Shown piece by piece: positions 28,218-36,160 of a stretch of 64,000 nt of DNA (position 1 is the first letter of the stretch; every line of letters begins with the position of its first letter). Position numbers and translations under genes: made by a program. This stretch comes from Cyanothece sp. BG0011 (lineage in GTDB: Bacteria > Cyanobacteriota > Cyanobacteriia > Cyanobacteriales > Microcystaceae). The stretch is from the NCBI RefSeq assembly GCF_003013815.1, contig NZ_PRLH01000138.1, positions 1 through 64,000 on the forward strand, given 5' to 3'. Under the pieces are notes generated by a model. It was given only the letters and a program-made list of their open reading frames with translations. It was not told the DNA's origin and did not search any database.

Positions 28218-28433
28218 TTATGTTAAACCTTCTAAGAGAATGGTACTTGCATATGAGACTTCTTTAAGTCCAGTGAAGGCATAAGCCTCAGCTTCTTGGA
28301 AGACAAAAGCGAATGCATCACTTTGAGCGTCAACATCAGCCAATATATCTGCAATTAACTCAGCTGCTCCACCGCCTTCAATATTGTCAGTTTCTACAAC
28401 GGTTTCTAGGTGTTGAATATCAGAAATAAGCAT
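28218..28433 (-). CDS. double-glycine leader peptide 1
   Basis: A 71-residue precursor with the clearest leader: MLISDIQHLETVVETDNIEG then G, followed by a 50-residue acidic, Ala-rich core (ADILADVDAQSDAFAFVF). Strong RBS (AAGGAGAAAAT) before the ATG. It is the first peptide gene after the oxygenase gene and probably has its own promoter, because a hairpin lies in the 311-bp gap upstream. Confidence 0.85.
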   Translation of the reverse strand: MLISDIQHLETVVETDNIEGGGAAELIADILADVDAQSDAFAFVFQEAEAYAFTGLKEVSYASTILLEGLT

Positions 28434-28668
28434 TGGATTTTCTCCTTTTTTTATTGAGTATGTAAGTTTTTTACCTTACATATACACTATACAAATTACT
28501 CTTAGAGTTGTGTTGCCAAATTGGCAGTTGATCTATTTTTTTGCAGATGATTATAATAACAAATTCGTAAAATGTATATAACAACTCTAGAGAGATAAAT
28601 TATTAATTTAGTTGATATCTATACATTATTGATCTTCAAGATTTTACGATTTTAATAGACAACAAGTT

Positions 28669-28701
28669 TTGTCGAGACAAGATTCTACCTGATCTCGACA
28701 A
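28669..28701. terminator. hairpin downstream of the TPR-oxygenase gene
   Basis: TTGTCGAGA pairs with TCTCGACAA (9 bp, loop of 15). There is no strong T-run on the minus strand, so it may be a weak terminator or an RNA-processing site between the oxygenase gene and the peptide genes. Confidence 0.45.
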
Positions 28702-28744
28702 ACACTCAATTGATCGACTTTTTATCGTAATTTAACAACCATGT

Positions 28745-30910
28745 TTATTCGTAAAAATTGGAAATACTACGGTTTCCAAACAACATGGTTCCATTCATCC
28801 GTCGGTGTTCAAACTGATCCCGAAAGTGGAAAGGATCAGAACGATGCCAAAGGGTAGAATGAAAAATCACCGCACGGTTACAGCGATAAGGAATGGTTGT
28901 GGATTTCGCAGAAGAAAGAAACTGACTAATCTTTTCTTGAATTTGTGGATCGTCCTTGCCAGTGTTGAATTTGCTCCAACTTGACGTAGACTGGGGAACC
29001 TGTTTCTTATCCCAGATGACTAAACCGCCACCCTCTTTAGGTCCGAGGTTCGACTCATCGGGGGTAAACCAGAAATTAAGGGTGACAGAACCATCTCCTG
29101 TATGGGGTTTCACACCCTGGCCTTGACTTTGGTAACGATAAACCCACATATTCCCCACCGATAATTCTCCTAACACTCGCGGTAATCGCTCCCTCAGTTC
29201 CTCGGCAATTTGGAACATCAAAGGATTGGCAATACCAGTGGTCATGTATGCTCCGACGTAACCAGAGGCTCGATGTTTAAAGAAAATTGTGGACTCCAAA
29301 CAAAACTGGCGTAAATTTTGCAAGGCTTCTGGGGTCAAAAAGTTGTCAAAATAAACCATCGAAGAACCCAGATAGCTATCTTCTATCACTTTGTAATCTA
29401 AGGAGTCATTAAGGGCAGGTCCCCTCAGAGGTGGAGTTCCTGGGTAGTAAATAATCTTATCGTAATAACCGCCCAAAGACTTAACTTGCTCTGGAGACAG
29501 TAAAGTACCCACATAAGCATCGTCAAAAGATTTGGCTTCAATTTCGGGTAATAAAGCTTGATAACGAGCCACTAACTCTTTAAATGAAGGATCAATCTTT
29601 TCCTTGTCAATTAAGTAATTAAGCTGGTTGATGCAATCGACCAGTTTAAAAGGGGTTACTGCTGTTTTGGGGATTGATTGGTCATCAGTGATGTCCATTG
29701 GTTCAAACCGTGCCATTTTCTCTGGAGAAAGGCCATGGTGTTGAAAAAAAATGTCGTAGAGAATGGTTTGTGTTTGGCTATATTGTCCTTGAGCTTGGTA
29801 AGCAGCAGCTAATTTAAGCTTTGCTTCTTCACACTCAGGGTCTAGTGCCAAAGCTTTTTTGGAGAGAGTCACCGCTTCGTCTACTCTATTTTGTCTGAGC
29901 AAGACAAATGCTAATTCTTGATGAGCCTCGATATGATCAGGTTTAATGGCTAAAACTTTTTGAAAAGCAGTGGCTGCCTCTTGCCATTGCCCGCTATCTT
30001 TGAATAGGTTCCCCAGGTTATAGTGGGCCTGAAATAAATCTTCTTTGAGTAATAGACTGTGATGATAATAAGCAATGGCCTCGTTTGGCTTATTTTGGCA
30101 TACCAGCAAAGTACCTAAATTATTATAAACCTCGGCAAAGTTAGGATTGATGGCCAATGCTCGATGATAAATAGCCATCGCTTGGTCTAATTTTCGGTGA
30201 TTAACTAAGGTATTACCCAACTCTTTATGGGTTTGGGCTGACCAAGGTGCTTTCTCTAGAACTTTGACACATTCAAAGGCTTGTTTAGCTCCCTTGAGAT
30301 CCCCTTTGGCTTTGAGAATACAAGCTTTGATCACATAAAGTCCACTTAACCAAGGCTTAAAACCTTCAAGTTGAGTAATATCAGCTAAGGCTTCGTCGAG
30401 GCAATTTTTCTCGAAATGAACCTGCGCTCGATTACCATAGGCTTCGACTAAATCGGGTTTAATATATAAGACCTGCCCAAATAAGGCCTCGGCCTCATCT
30501 AAGCGTTTTTGCAGAGTGCGGATCATTCCTAAGGTAATAAGGGCTTCTGGATAGCCAGAAACCAGCTTTAAGGCGTTGTTGCAGGCTTCTTCGGCTTCGG
30601 AGAGCTTTTGCTGGTGTAGTAACCCTAAAGCTAAGTTATTGTAAGCTGAGGCTAAGTTAGGGTTGAGTTTTAGAGCCTGATGACAGGATGCCAATGCTTC
30701 TTGAAAACGCTTCAGATGAATGAGGGTTTGGGCAAGATTGCTCCAAGCTTCGCTATCGTCTGGTTTGAGGGCGATCGCTTGTCGGAATGACATTTCTGCT
30801 TTGTCCCATAACCCTTGTTTGGCAAGGTCTTCGCCGATCTGGTTCCAAACTTGGGGATTTGTCTCTTTTACCTCCAGCGCATTTTGGAACATTTGAATCA
30901 ATCGTCTCAA
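28745..30910 (-). CDS. TPR protein with C-terminal 2OG-Fe(II) oxygenase-like domain
   Basis: 721 residues from the in-frame TTG at 30910. About eleven TPR units fill residues 8-400 (WNQIGEDLAKQGLWDKAEMS and similar). The last part (about 500-715) resembles a 2OG-Fe(II) oxygenase. The first histidine is His603 in KPHTGDGS, so the HxD position holds Gly with Asp one residue later. The distal His is about 689 (TLWHRSD) and an Arg follows in EHRRMN. A likely true start at 31014 is out of frame by a 2-bp shift. The enzyme may modify the neighbouring peptides; that is inference. Confidence 0.8.
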   Translation of the reverse strand: MRRLIQMFQNALEVKETNPQVWNQIGEDLAKQGLWDKAEMSFRQAIALKPDDSEAWSNLAQTLIHLKRFQEALASCHQALKLNPNLASAYNNLALGLLHQQKLSEAEEACNNALKLVSGYPEALITLGMIRTLQKRLDEAEALFGQVLYIKPDLVEAYGNRAQVHFEKNCLDEALADITQLEGFKPWLSGLYVIKACILKAKGDLKGAKQAFECVKVLEKAPWSAQTHKELGNTLVNHRKLDQAMAIYHRALAINPNFAEVYNNLGTLLVCQNKPNEAIAYYHHSLLLKEDLFQAHYNLGNLFKDSGQWQEAATAFQKVLAIKPDHIEAHQELAFVLLRQNRVDEAVTLSKKALALDPECEEAKLKLAAAYQAQGQYSQTQTILYDIFFQHHGLSPEKMARFEPMDITDDQSIPKTAVTPFKLVDCINQLNYLIDKEKIDPSFKELVARYQALLPEIEAKSFDDAYVGTLLSPEQVKSLGGYYDKIIYYPGTPPLRGPALNDSLDYKVIEDSYLGSSMVYFDNFLTPEALQNLRQFCLESTIFFKHRASGYVGAYMTTGIANPLMFQIAEELRERLPRVLGELSVGNMWVYRYQSQGQGVKPHTGDGSVTLNFWFTPDESNLGPKEGGGLVIWDKKQVPQSTSSWSKFNTGKDDPQIQEKISQFLSSAKSTTIPYRCNRAVIFHSTLWHRSDPFHFRDQFEHRRMNGTMLFGNRSISNFYE

Positions 30911-31014
30911 AGAATCAATTCCTTGAGGGAACTCTCTAACAAATTTTTGAGTAATGAGAGATCCGGATGCTCAATTTCCTGCAGGACTGGGTTTTCTCTA
31001 ACTTGAATCTCCAT
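30911..31014 (-). pseudogene. out-of-frame N-terminus of the TPR-oxygenase gene
   Basis: Minus-strand ATG at 31014 with a good RBS (AAGGAAG) begins MEIQVRENPVLQEIEHPDLS and continues to KNLLES before the frame stops. The TPR frame, read backwards from 30910, continues as EFPQGIDSL. The two meet at a GAGAG run (about 30931-30938); removing two bases would give one continuous protein. This looks like a slippage mutation that detaches the natural start. Confidence 0.6.
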
Positions 31015-31401
31015 AGTTTAACTTCCTTTTTGCATAACAAACGCTCTTCTGGAACTGTCAGACAACTTTGGCTAAATCTAGATTCTGAACCCTTGATCTT
31101 AAATCAATGATCCCTAACTCTTTTTTTAATAAAAACTCAAATGTTGGATTTCTATTAGTTAGCGATCGCTTAAATACTTACTTCACAAAAGTTCTAGAGT
31201 TTAGAGACGATAAGACTGTTGCCAGACCCCCAGCAGTGCGTTATTTTATCTAACGACTTTAGATAAAGTTTAAAATAAAAAAATTAGTTTTGTTGCCATT
31301 TTGGCATGATGATGAAATTGCTTTGTGAACAGAAAAATTAGGGCTTACTGATGTTTTTAGTAAACCCATGAATTCCACATTAAGTAGTCGGATCAATTTA
31401 A

Positions 31402-31767
31402 CTAAGCAAGGATTTGGTTGTATCCTAGACCCCCTAAAATATTCGATTCTGCCTCATCTAAAGACTCTACATAACTAAGATTTCTTATTTTTGTTGAGGT
31501 TTTATGTTGTGCTGTAGAATTTTTGATAGATGATTGAACGGTTTTCTTTGCTTCACTCTCTTGTTTTTTCAGACGGTTATCTTTAATTAAACGATTATAA
31601 GTACGATAAGGAATATAGTGAAGGGGATTATAACCGGCTGTTTGTAAAATCAACACACAGGCCCAGGAATATTTACCGGCAAGAATAGCATCGACAATTT
31701 CTTCAAATTGTTTTTCAGTCATGCTTCTGGTTACCTGATGTTTTTGGTTATAAAGCGATGGAGACAT
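31402..31767 (-). CDS. HetP-family protein with leader-like C-terminal tail
   Basis: A 121-residue protein. Residues about 18-67 are the HetP-type domain ([20 protein letters not shown], then [17 protein letters not shown]). A polar Lys/Ser/Thr linker follows. The tail (about 95-121) reads [20 protein letters not shown] and ends LGYNQILA. That tail resembles the leaders of the neighbouring peptides (xISDLxxLExV...GG). HetP proteins control heterocyst commitment in filamentous species; this organism appears unicellular, so the role must differ. The gene lies between the disrupted hlyD and the oxygenase gene. Confidence 0.85.
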   Translation of the reverse strand: MSPSLYNQKHQVTRSMTEKQFEEIVDAILAGKYSWACVLILQTAGYNPLHYIPYRTYNRLIKDNRLKKQESEAKKTVQSSIKNSTAQHKTSTKIRNLSYVESLDEAESNILGGLGYNQILA

Positions 31768-31901
31768 GATAAAAAATCCTCTTAAACTTTCATGAATGAG
31801 TGGACAAAAAAATAATTAAGTTAAAGTTGGGAACGAATAAAGGCAGAGAAAAACAGTGATTTTAATATGGATTAAACATTGACCTTGCGCAGGGACTTAA
31901 T

Positions 31902-32898
31902 TTAAAGCTCAAGTCCATCGCTTTGCATTTTTTTGATGGGGTCCAGCACAACATCAATAATGCGACGGCGACGAATAACAATATCGGCGGTAACGGTTTG
32001 TCCGGGTTTAAAGGGAATCATTTCTTGATCTTTGAGGATATGATCCCGTTCTAACTTGATCTCGACGCGATAAAGTTCCCCTAATTCTTCGTGTGATTCG
32101 GCATCGGCAGAAATGTTGGTGACTTGACCGGTAATCACCCCATAATCTTGATAAGGATAGGCATCCAGTTTAACTTGTGCCGGCATTCCTGTTTTGACAA
32201 AACCGGCTTCTTCGTCCGGAAGCACCGCAGACACTATTAATGGCACATTGTGGGGTGCAATCTCGGCGACGGTTGTTCCTGCTTCAACCACTTCACCGGT
32301 ATTTTTGAGATCGAGGGATAAAATGGTGCCACTAATAGGGGCTTTAAGATACTTGTATTGCAGTTTACTCTGGGCTGCCGTTAACAAGTTTTTCTGTTCT
32401 GCGATTTTCCCTTGCAATTGCGTCATTTCTACGTCAAGTTGCTCAATTTTCTGCATGGCTTCTAATTGCTTCCGTTGGGCCTGGGCTTTCTTCTGAGTTA
32501 ATTCCGCTTGAGACTGTTGAATCGTTTGTTGTGCCGAGAACAATTCTCCTTGATTTTCAGTCATTTGCGATCGCAGATCCCGCATGGCTTGGTTCCCTTG
32601 AAAGATTTGTTCGTTAGCCTGGGTGACTTCTTGCAGTCGACTACTGGTAATCTGTTGTTCTGTCTGTCTCAGGGTTTGTTCAGCTTCGTAGAGATATTCT
32701 TGAGAAATAGCCCCTTCTTCTTCTAGGGGTTTGAGTCGGTTAATTCGTTCTTGATGGGCCATTCTCTCAACCTCGAGTTGCTCAAGCCGTTGTTGGGCGA
32801 TGGAATTGAGGGGTTGTAACTGTTGTTGTCGCAATTGATAGGCTGTCGTTTCGGTTCGTTGTTGCGCTAATAATTGACGGAGGGTGGCAATCTTTTCG
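31902..32898 (-). pseudogene. hlyD-type adaptor, C-terminal part (gene split by IS)
   Basis: The C-terminal 331 codons of a membrane-fusion protein. They hold a long coiled coil (about the first 200 residues, Gln/Glu-rich), then the lipoyl-like LKAPISGTILSLDLKNTGEVV and the beta-barrel part with KTGMPAQVKLDAYPYQDYG, ending DPIKKMQSDGLEL. The first ATG gives a 310-residue open frame starting at 32834, but the gene body continues up to the IS boundary at 32898. Joined to 34741-35408, it forms one 555-codon frame including the stop. It would link the ABC exporter to the outer membrane. Confidence 0.85.
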
Positions 32899-32911
32899 TG
32901 ACGTTCTCCCT

Positions 32912-32938
32912 CCGTTAACCGCTTGGGCGGTATAACGG
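32912..32938 (-). ncRNA. right-end hairpin / likely tnpB guide RNA scaffold end
   Basis: Just after the tnpB stop, CCGTTA-T-ACCGC, loop CCAA, GCGGT-TAACGG folds into an 11-bp stem with one bulged base. In this family the right end is both the transposon end and the 3' part of the omega (re)RNA that guides TnpB, with the guide taken from the flank. The full extent of the RNA into the tnpB 3' end is not determined. Confidence 0.55.
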
Positions 32939-32944
32939 GGGCTT

Positions 32945-34210
32945 CTAAAACAGAGATAACTGCATATACTCAGTTCCAGAAGTTTCCTGCTTCACAGGCT
33001 GTCCACTGACTAAGCCTCCACAGGCAGACGGGATGAGACCCACCCCATGTATTTGCAATGCCTTTTTTATAATATTAACTGCGGCGTTTTCATCCCTATC
33101 CATTGTCAAATTACATTTCGGACATTCATGTAATCTAACTGATAGTGTTTTCGGAACTTTATGACCACAGCTTGAGCAATTTACTGTCGTTCCATGAGGA
33201 CTAACTTTGACAAACCAAACGCCGCGTTTTACCGCCACTGCTTCTAATTTTGTTAAGAAATTTCCCCAAGCGACATCTAAAATACTCTTAGCCAATTTAG
33301 TTTTAGCTAACCCTTTGATGTTTAAGTCTTCACAAGCAATAAAATCATAATTATTGACCAACCAATGTGCTGTTTTGTAGTGCCAGTCTTTTCGATATCT
33401 AGCAATTTTTTGATGAGTTAAAGCTATTCTTTTTTGTTGTTTCTCATAGTTTTTTGACCCTTTATTTTTTCTGGCTAATTTACGTTGTTGACGAGCTAAA
33501 TGCTTTTGTCGATTGCGATAAATCTTTTTAACAGCAACTGTTTTTCCTTGACTGGTAGTCAAAAACTCTTTTAATCCTACATCAATTCCAACTGCTGATT
33601 TGATATTATCTATGGGAATAACATTCGGAATCGTCTCATCTTCTGCTGTAATACAGACATAGTATCCATCTGCTTTTTTAACGATTGTAGCTGTTTTAAG
33701 AATAAAACTTTCAGGAATCGGACGATGGATTACAACTGGTATAGCTCCCCATTTTTTTGTCCAAAGACAATTATTTTGAAACTTGATAACAGCTTTGGGA
33801 TGATTAACTCTCGAAAAACTAAAAGACCTTAATTGACCAGCTTTTTTAAATCTAGGTCGCCCTCCTCTTTTACCTTTTTTATCTGGAACTAACCATCTTT
33901 TCCAGGCTTTTTCTAATCTTTGAAGATTCATCTGTTGAACTTCGCAGTAGATATTTTTGTAGTCAGGAAAGAGAGTTTTTGTCTGTTTTAAATCTGATTG
34001 TTGAGTGTAATAATTAACTTTTTCTGGTATTTCTCCTATGGTTTCACTAATTAAACTGCATCTATCAATAGCACATCGAGTCCGTCTTAACCAGTCCAAA
34101 CGCTGACCTAGCGCATAGTTCCAGTGACGACGTAAAAGTTCTAACCACTGGTTTATACACTCTGCTTGCTTTTGATTAGGCTTGATTCGGTACTCAAATG
34201 TCAGTATCAT
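32945..34210 (-). CDS. tnpB: TnpB RNA-guided nuclease (IS605 OrfB)
   Basis: A 421-residue TnpB; the ATG at 34210 (MILTFEYRIKPNQKQAE) is preferred to the longer frame from 34249. RuvC-like catalytic residues are present: Asp in GIDVGLKEF, Glu in ACEDLNIKGL, Asp in DRDENAAVNI. A zinc ribbon (CSSCG ... CPKC) lies between the last two. It appears intact. TnpB enzymes cut DNA at sites matching the element's right flank next to a target-adjacent motif and so keep the element at its locus after excision. Confidence 0.93.
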   Translation of the reverse strand: MILTFEYRIKPNQKQAECINQWLELLRRHWNYALGQRLDWLRRTRCAIDRCSLISETIGEIPEKVNYYTQQSDLKQTKTLFPDYKNIYCEVQQMNLQRLEKAWKRWLVPDKKGKRGGRPRFKKAGQLRSFSFSRVNHPKAVIKFQNNCLWTKKWGAIPVVIHRPIPESFILKTATIVKKADGYYVCITAEDETIPNVIPIDNIKSAVGIDVGLKEFLTTSQGKTVAVKKIYRNRQKHLARQQRKLARKNKGSKNYEKQQKRIALTHQKIARYRKDWHYKTAHWLVNNYDFIACEDLNIKGLAKTKLAKSILDVAWGNFLTKLEAVAVKRGVWFVKVSPHGTTVNCSSCGHKVPKTLSVRLHECPKCNLTMDRDENAAVNIIKKALQIHGVGLIPSACGGLVSGQPVKQETSGTEYMQLSLF

Positions 34211-34241
34211 AATACTATTATTGTAGCACTTATCGTTGTTA

Positions 34242-34655
34242 ATGAACAATAGTTATAGTAAAGAAAATAGGTCAGTTTACTTACTTGCCGTACATATTGT
34301 CTTAGTGACTAAATATCGGAGAAAAGTCATTACCCCTGACATCCTATCTCGTCTGCAACGAATTTTCACAGATACTTGCAGTAAATGGGATTGTCGATTA
34401 GTAGAATTTAATGGTGAAACAGACCATGTTCATCTACTTGTTGAGTTTAATCCTAAAGTTCAACTTAGTAAATTTATTGCTAATTTAAAAACTGTTTCTT
34501 CTCGTTTAATCAGAAAAGATTTTTCAGATCATTTAACTCAATTTTATGGACAAAAACCTGTGTTCTGGACTGGTTCTTATTTTATTGCTACTTGCGGTGG
34601 TGTAACGATTGAACAACTTAAACAATATGTTGAAAAACAACAATCTCCTGTTTAA
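34242..34655 (+). CDS. tnpA: TnpA Y1 transposase (IS200/IS605)
   Basis: A 137-residue HUH transposase. The HUH motif is TDHVHLLVEF (near residue 66) and the catalytic tyrosine is in QLKQYVEKQ near the C-terminus. The length is typical, so the protein looks intact. It is divergent from tnpB with their starts about 30 bp apart, the IS605-like layout. It catalyses single-stranded excision and insertion at the element's hairpin ends. The ATG at 34242 is used rather than the TTG at 34236. Confidence 0.93.
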   Translation: MNNSYSKENRSVYLLAVHIVLVTKYRRKVITPDILSRLQRIFTDTCSKWDCRLVEFNGETDHVHLLVEFNPKVQLSKFIANLKTVSSRLIRKDFSDHLTQFYGQKPVFWTGSYFIATCGGVTIEQLKQYVEKQQSPV

Positions 34656-34686
34656 AAGGACTCCCTATGGTCGGTTTATTTTTTGG

Positions 34687-34738
34687 TCGGTAATTCCCCT
34701 CCCCCTAACATTCGTATAAGGGGAGACCCCTTACCGAC
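34687..34738. repeat. left-end hairpin of the IS605-type element
   Basis: TCGGTAA at the inner side and TTACCGA at the outer side enclose complementary CCCCT and AGGGG segments, a subterminal foldback of the type recognised by TnpA. Confidence 0.6.
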
Positions 34739-34740
34739 AT

Positions 34741-35408
34741 TTAAGTTGGGTATGGGCGATAACCGCTTGTTGGGCTTGCAATTCGGCTGAGGCAATGGCT
34801 GCATCGGTTTCGGCTTCTAATTGAATCCGTTGTTGTAGGGTGTATTTTTGCCCTAATTCGGTTTGATAAGCTCGAATCATCTCTTGAAGTCGCTCAATTT
34901 CTTTTTGGGCTAATTCTGTATCGAATTCCACTAATAATTGACCGGCTTGCACTTCTTGTCCTTCTTTAACGGCAATATCGGTGACTTTTCCCAATTCTAT
35001 GGGCTGAATTTTATAGGTTTCTCCCTCTGGCACCAATTTTCCTTGGGCTTTGCCCACTTCTTCGAGGGTTCCAAACCAGGCCCAGGCCCCAACGGCCAGA
35101 CAAAAGGCCATGCCCCCTAAGATGAACTTTTGAGGCAAGGTGGCAGGGGGTTTATCTAACAGGGTTTGAACCGAAGAAGACCAGGGATTGATGGGTTCTT
35201 CAACCGGGGGCCGCTGATAGGTAGAGATGGGTTTAAAAGGGGTTCGAGGCAGTTCTAGGGCGTTGCTACTGACTCCACCATAAATGTGTTGATGGTTTTC
35301 AGGGGTCATGTCGTTGTCCTGGGAGTTCTGATGACCTGATGTCGGGCCTTTGTCTTGATGGGAACCCGGGACAAATTGCGTTTCTGTGGAATTGAGTTGG
35401 GTTGACAT
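34741..35408 (-). pseudogene. hlyD-type adaptor, N-terminal part (gene split by IS)
   Basis: The first 222 codons of a membrane-fusion protein. There is a polar, Pro-rich cytoplasmic head of about 95 residues, one TM helix (about 97-117, FILGGMAFCLAVGAWAWFG), then a biotinyl-lipoyl-like half (KVTDIAVKEGQEVQAGQLL) and the start of a coiled coil up to AQQAVIAHTQL. The frame then enters the IS and stops after KCR at 34731. With the IS removed the sequence continues TQL-NEKIATLRQLL. It is the predicted partner of the C39 exporter. Confidence 0.85.
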
Positions 35409-36160
35409 AGTAAATCTCGTAGGGGTTTGATTAATACTTGGTTTAAGGAAAGTTCATTATCCTTGTCGAGTTAACATTTCCTTATTTGATTAAATTTTTT
35501 CGATGATTGATTTTTCGGTTGTGATTTGATTCTGATTAAAGATCAGTCCTCACAACTTCAATCTTTAAAACTTTACTTTTTAGCAAAATAACTCTGAATA
35601 AAAGCCACCTTCACTTGACTTTCAATTAAATACTAATTCATTCAAAAAATAATTGTCAACTATTTATTCTTAAATTTAAAAATATGTTACTTGTTGATTG
35701 TTTATAAAAGAATTTTTTTAATATAATGTACGAAATCAGTCTTAAGATTAATGCGAAAAATGACGTTTCGTATCCCTTCACGGGAAACAAAAAAATGAAA
35801 TCATCCACCAATGAAGGAAAAGTAAATGTATAAAATTTATCTATTTAAGGATGGAGTTTCAAATAATTGACCTTTAGGTTTGTTTGATGTCCAGATTTGA
35901 CCAATCTGATAGAGATGCAATAATACTTAATTTAATTTTGAAAAGTATCAAGGTATTATTTTAAGTGAAGCATCATTCAATCTTTTTAATCGTCAATTCC
36001 CTAACCTGTTTAATGTAATACGCATTTGATAACGATGATTACTGGCTTGAAATAGTCTCTCTACTCACCGATGGCAAGTTGCCCTTATCTATCATTGTTT
36101 GAGATGTGATATTAAACAAAACCGAATTAAACAGCAGTATAACTAAGGAAATGAATTAAT
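35409..36160. other. 752-bp AT-rich intergenic region
   Basis: Lies between the divergent hlyD-type gene and the DUF3102 gene, so it should hold both promoters. A weak inverted repeat occurs at about 35766-35789 (GTTTCG ... GGGAAAC). I see no open frame with a family resemblance and no RNA gene. Confidence 0.4.

Larger units (their letters stand above)
32899..34740 (-). mobile_element. IS200/IS605-family element inserted in hlyD
   Basis: A 1842-bp element with divergent tnpA (Y1 HUH) and tnpB. Hairpins mark both ends: left end at 34687-34738 (TCGGTAA ... TTACCGA) and right end at 32912-32938 (CCGTTA-ACCGC stem with a bulge). There are no terminal inverted repeats and no target duplication, as usual for this family. 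The 5' flank on the minus strand is CTTAA and the 3' flank is CGAAAAG. The exact boundaries are inferred from restoration of the hlyD frame. Confidence 0.8.

Noticed and set aside
32899-32945. HlyD reading frame continuing as EAPVIPPKRLTEGERH
   Set aside because: This stretch coincides with the IS right-end hairpin. The open frame there looks accidental, and excision gives a better adaptor sequence.
32945-34249. Longer tnpB start at 34249
   Set aside because: It adds a non-conserved head (FINNDKCYNN) that overlaps the tnpA start; the ATG at 34210 opens the conserved TnpB N-terminus.
21209-35408. Interpretation as a lanthipeptide or cyanobactin cluster
   Set aside because: No LanM, LanB/C, YcaO or PatA/G-like gene is present and the cores have almost no Cys.
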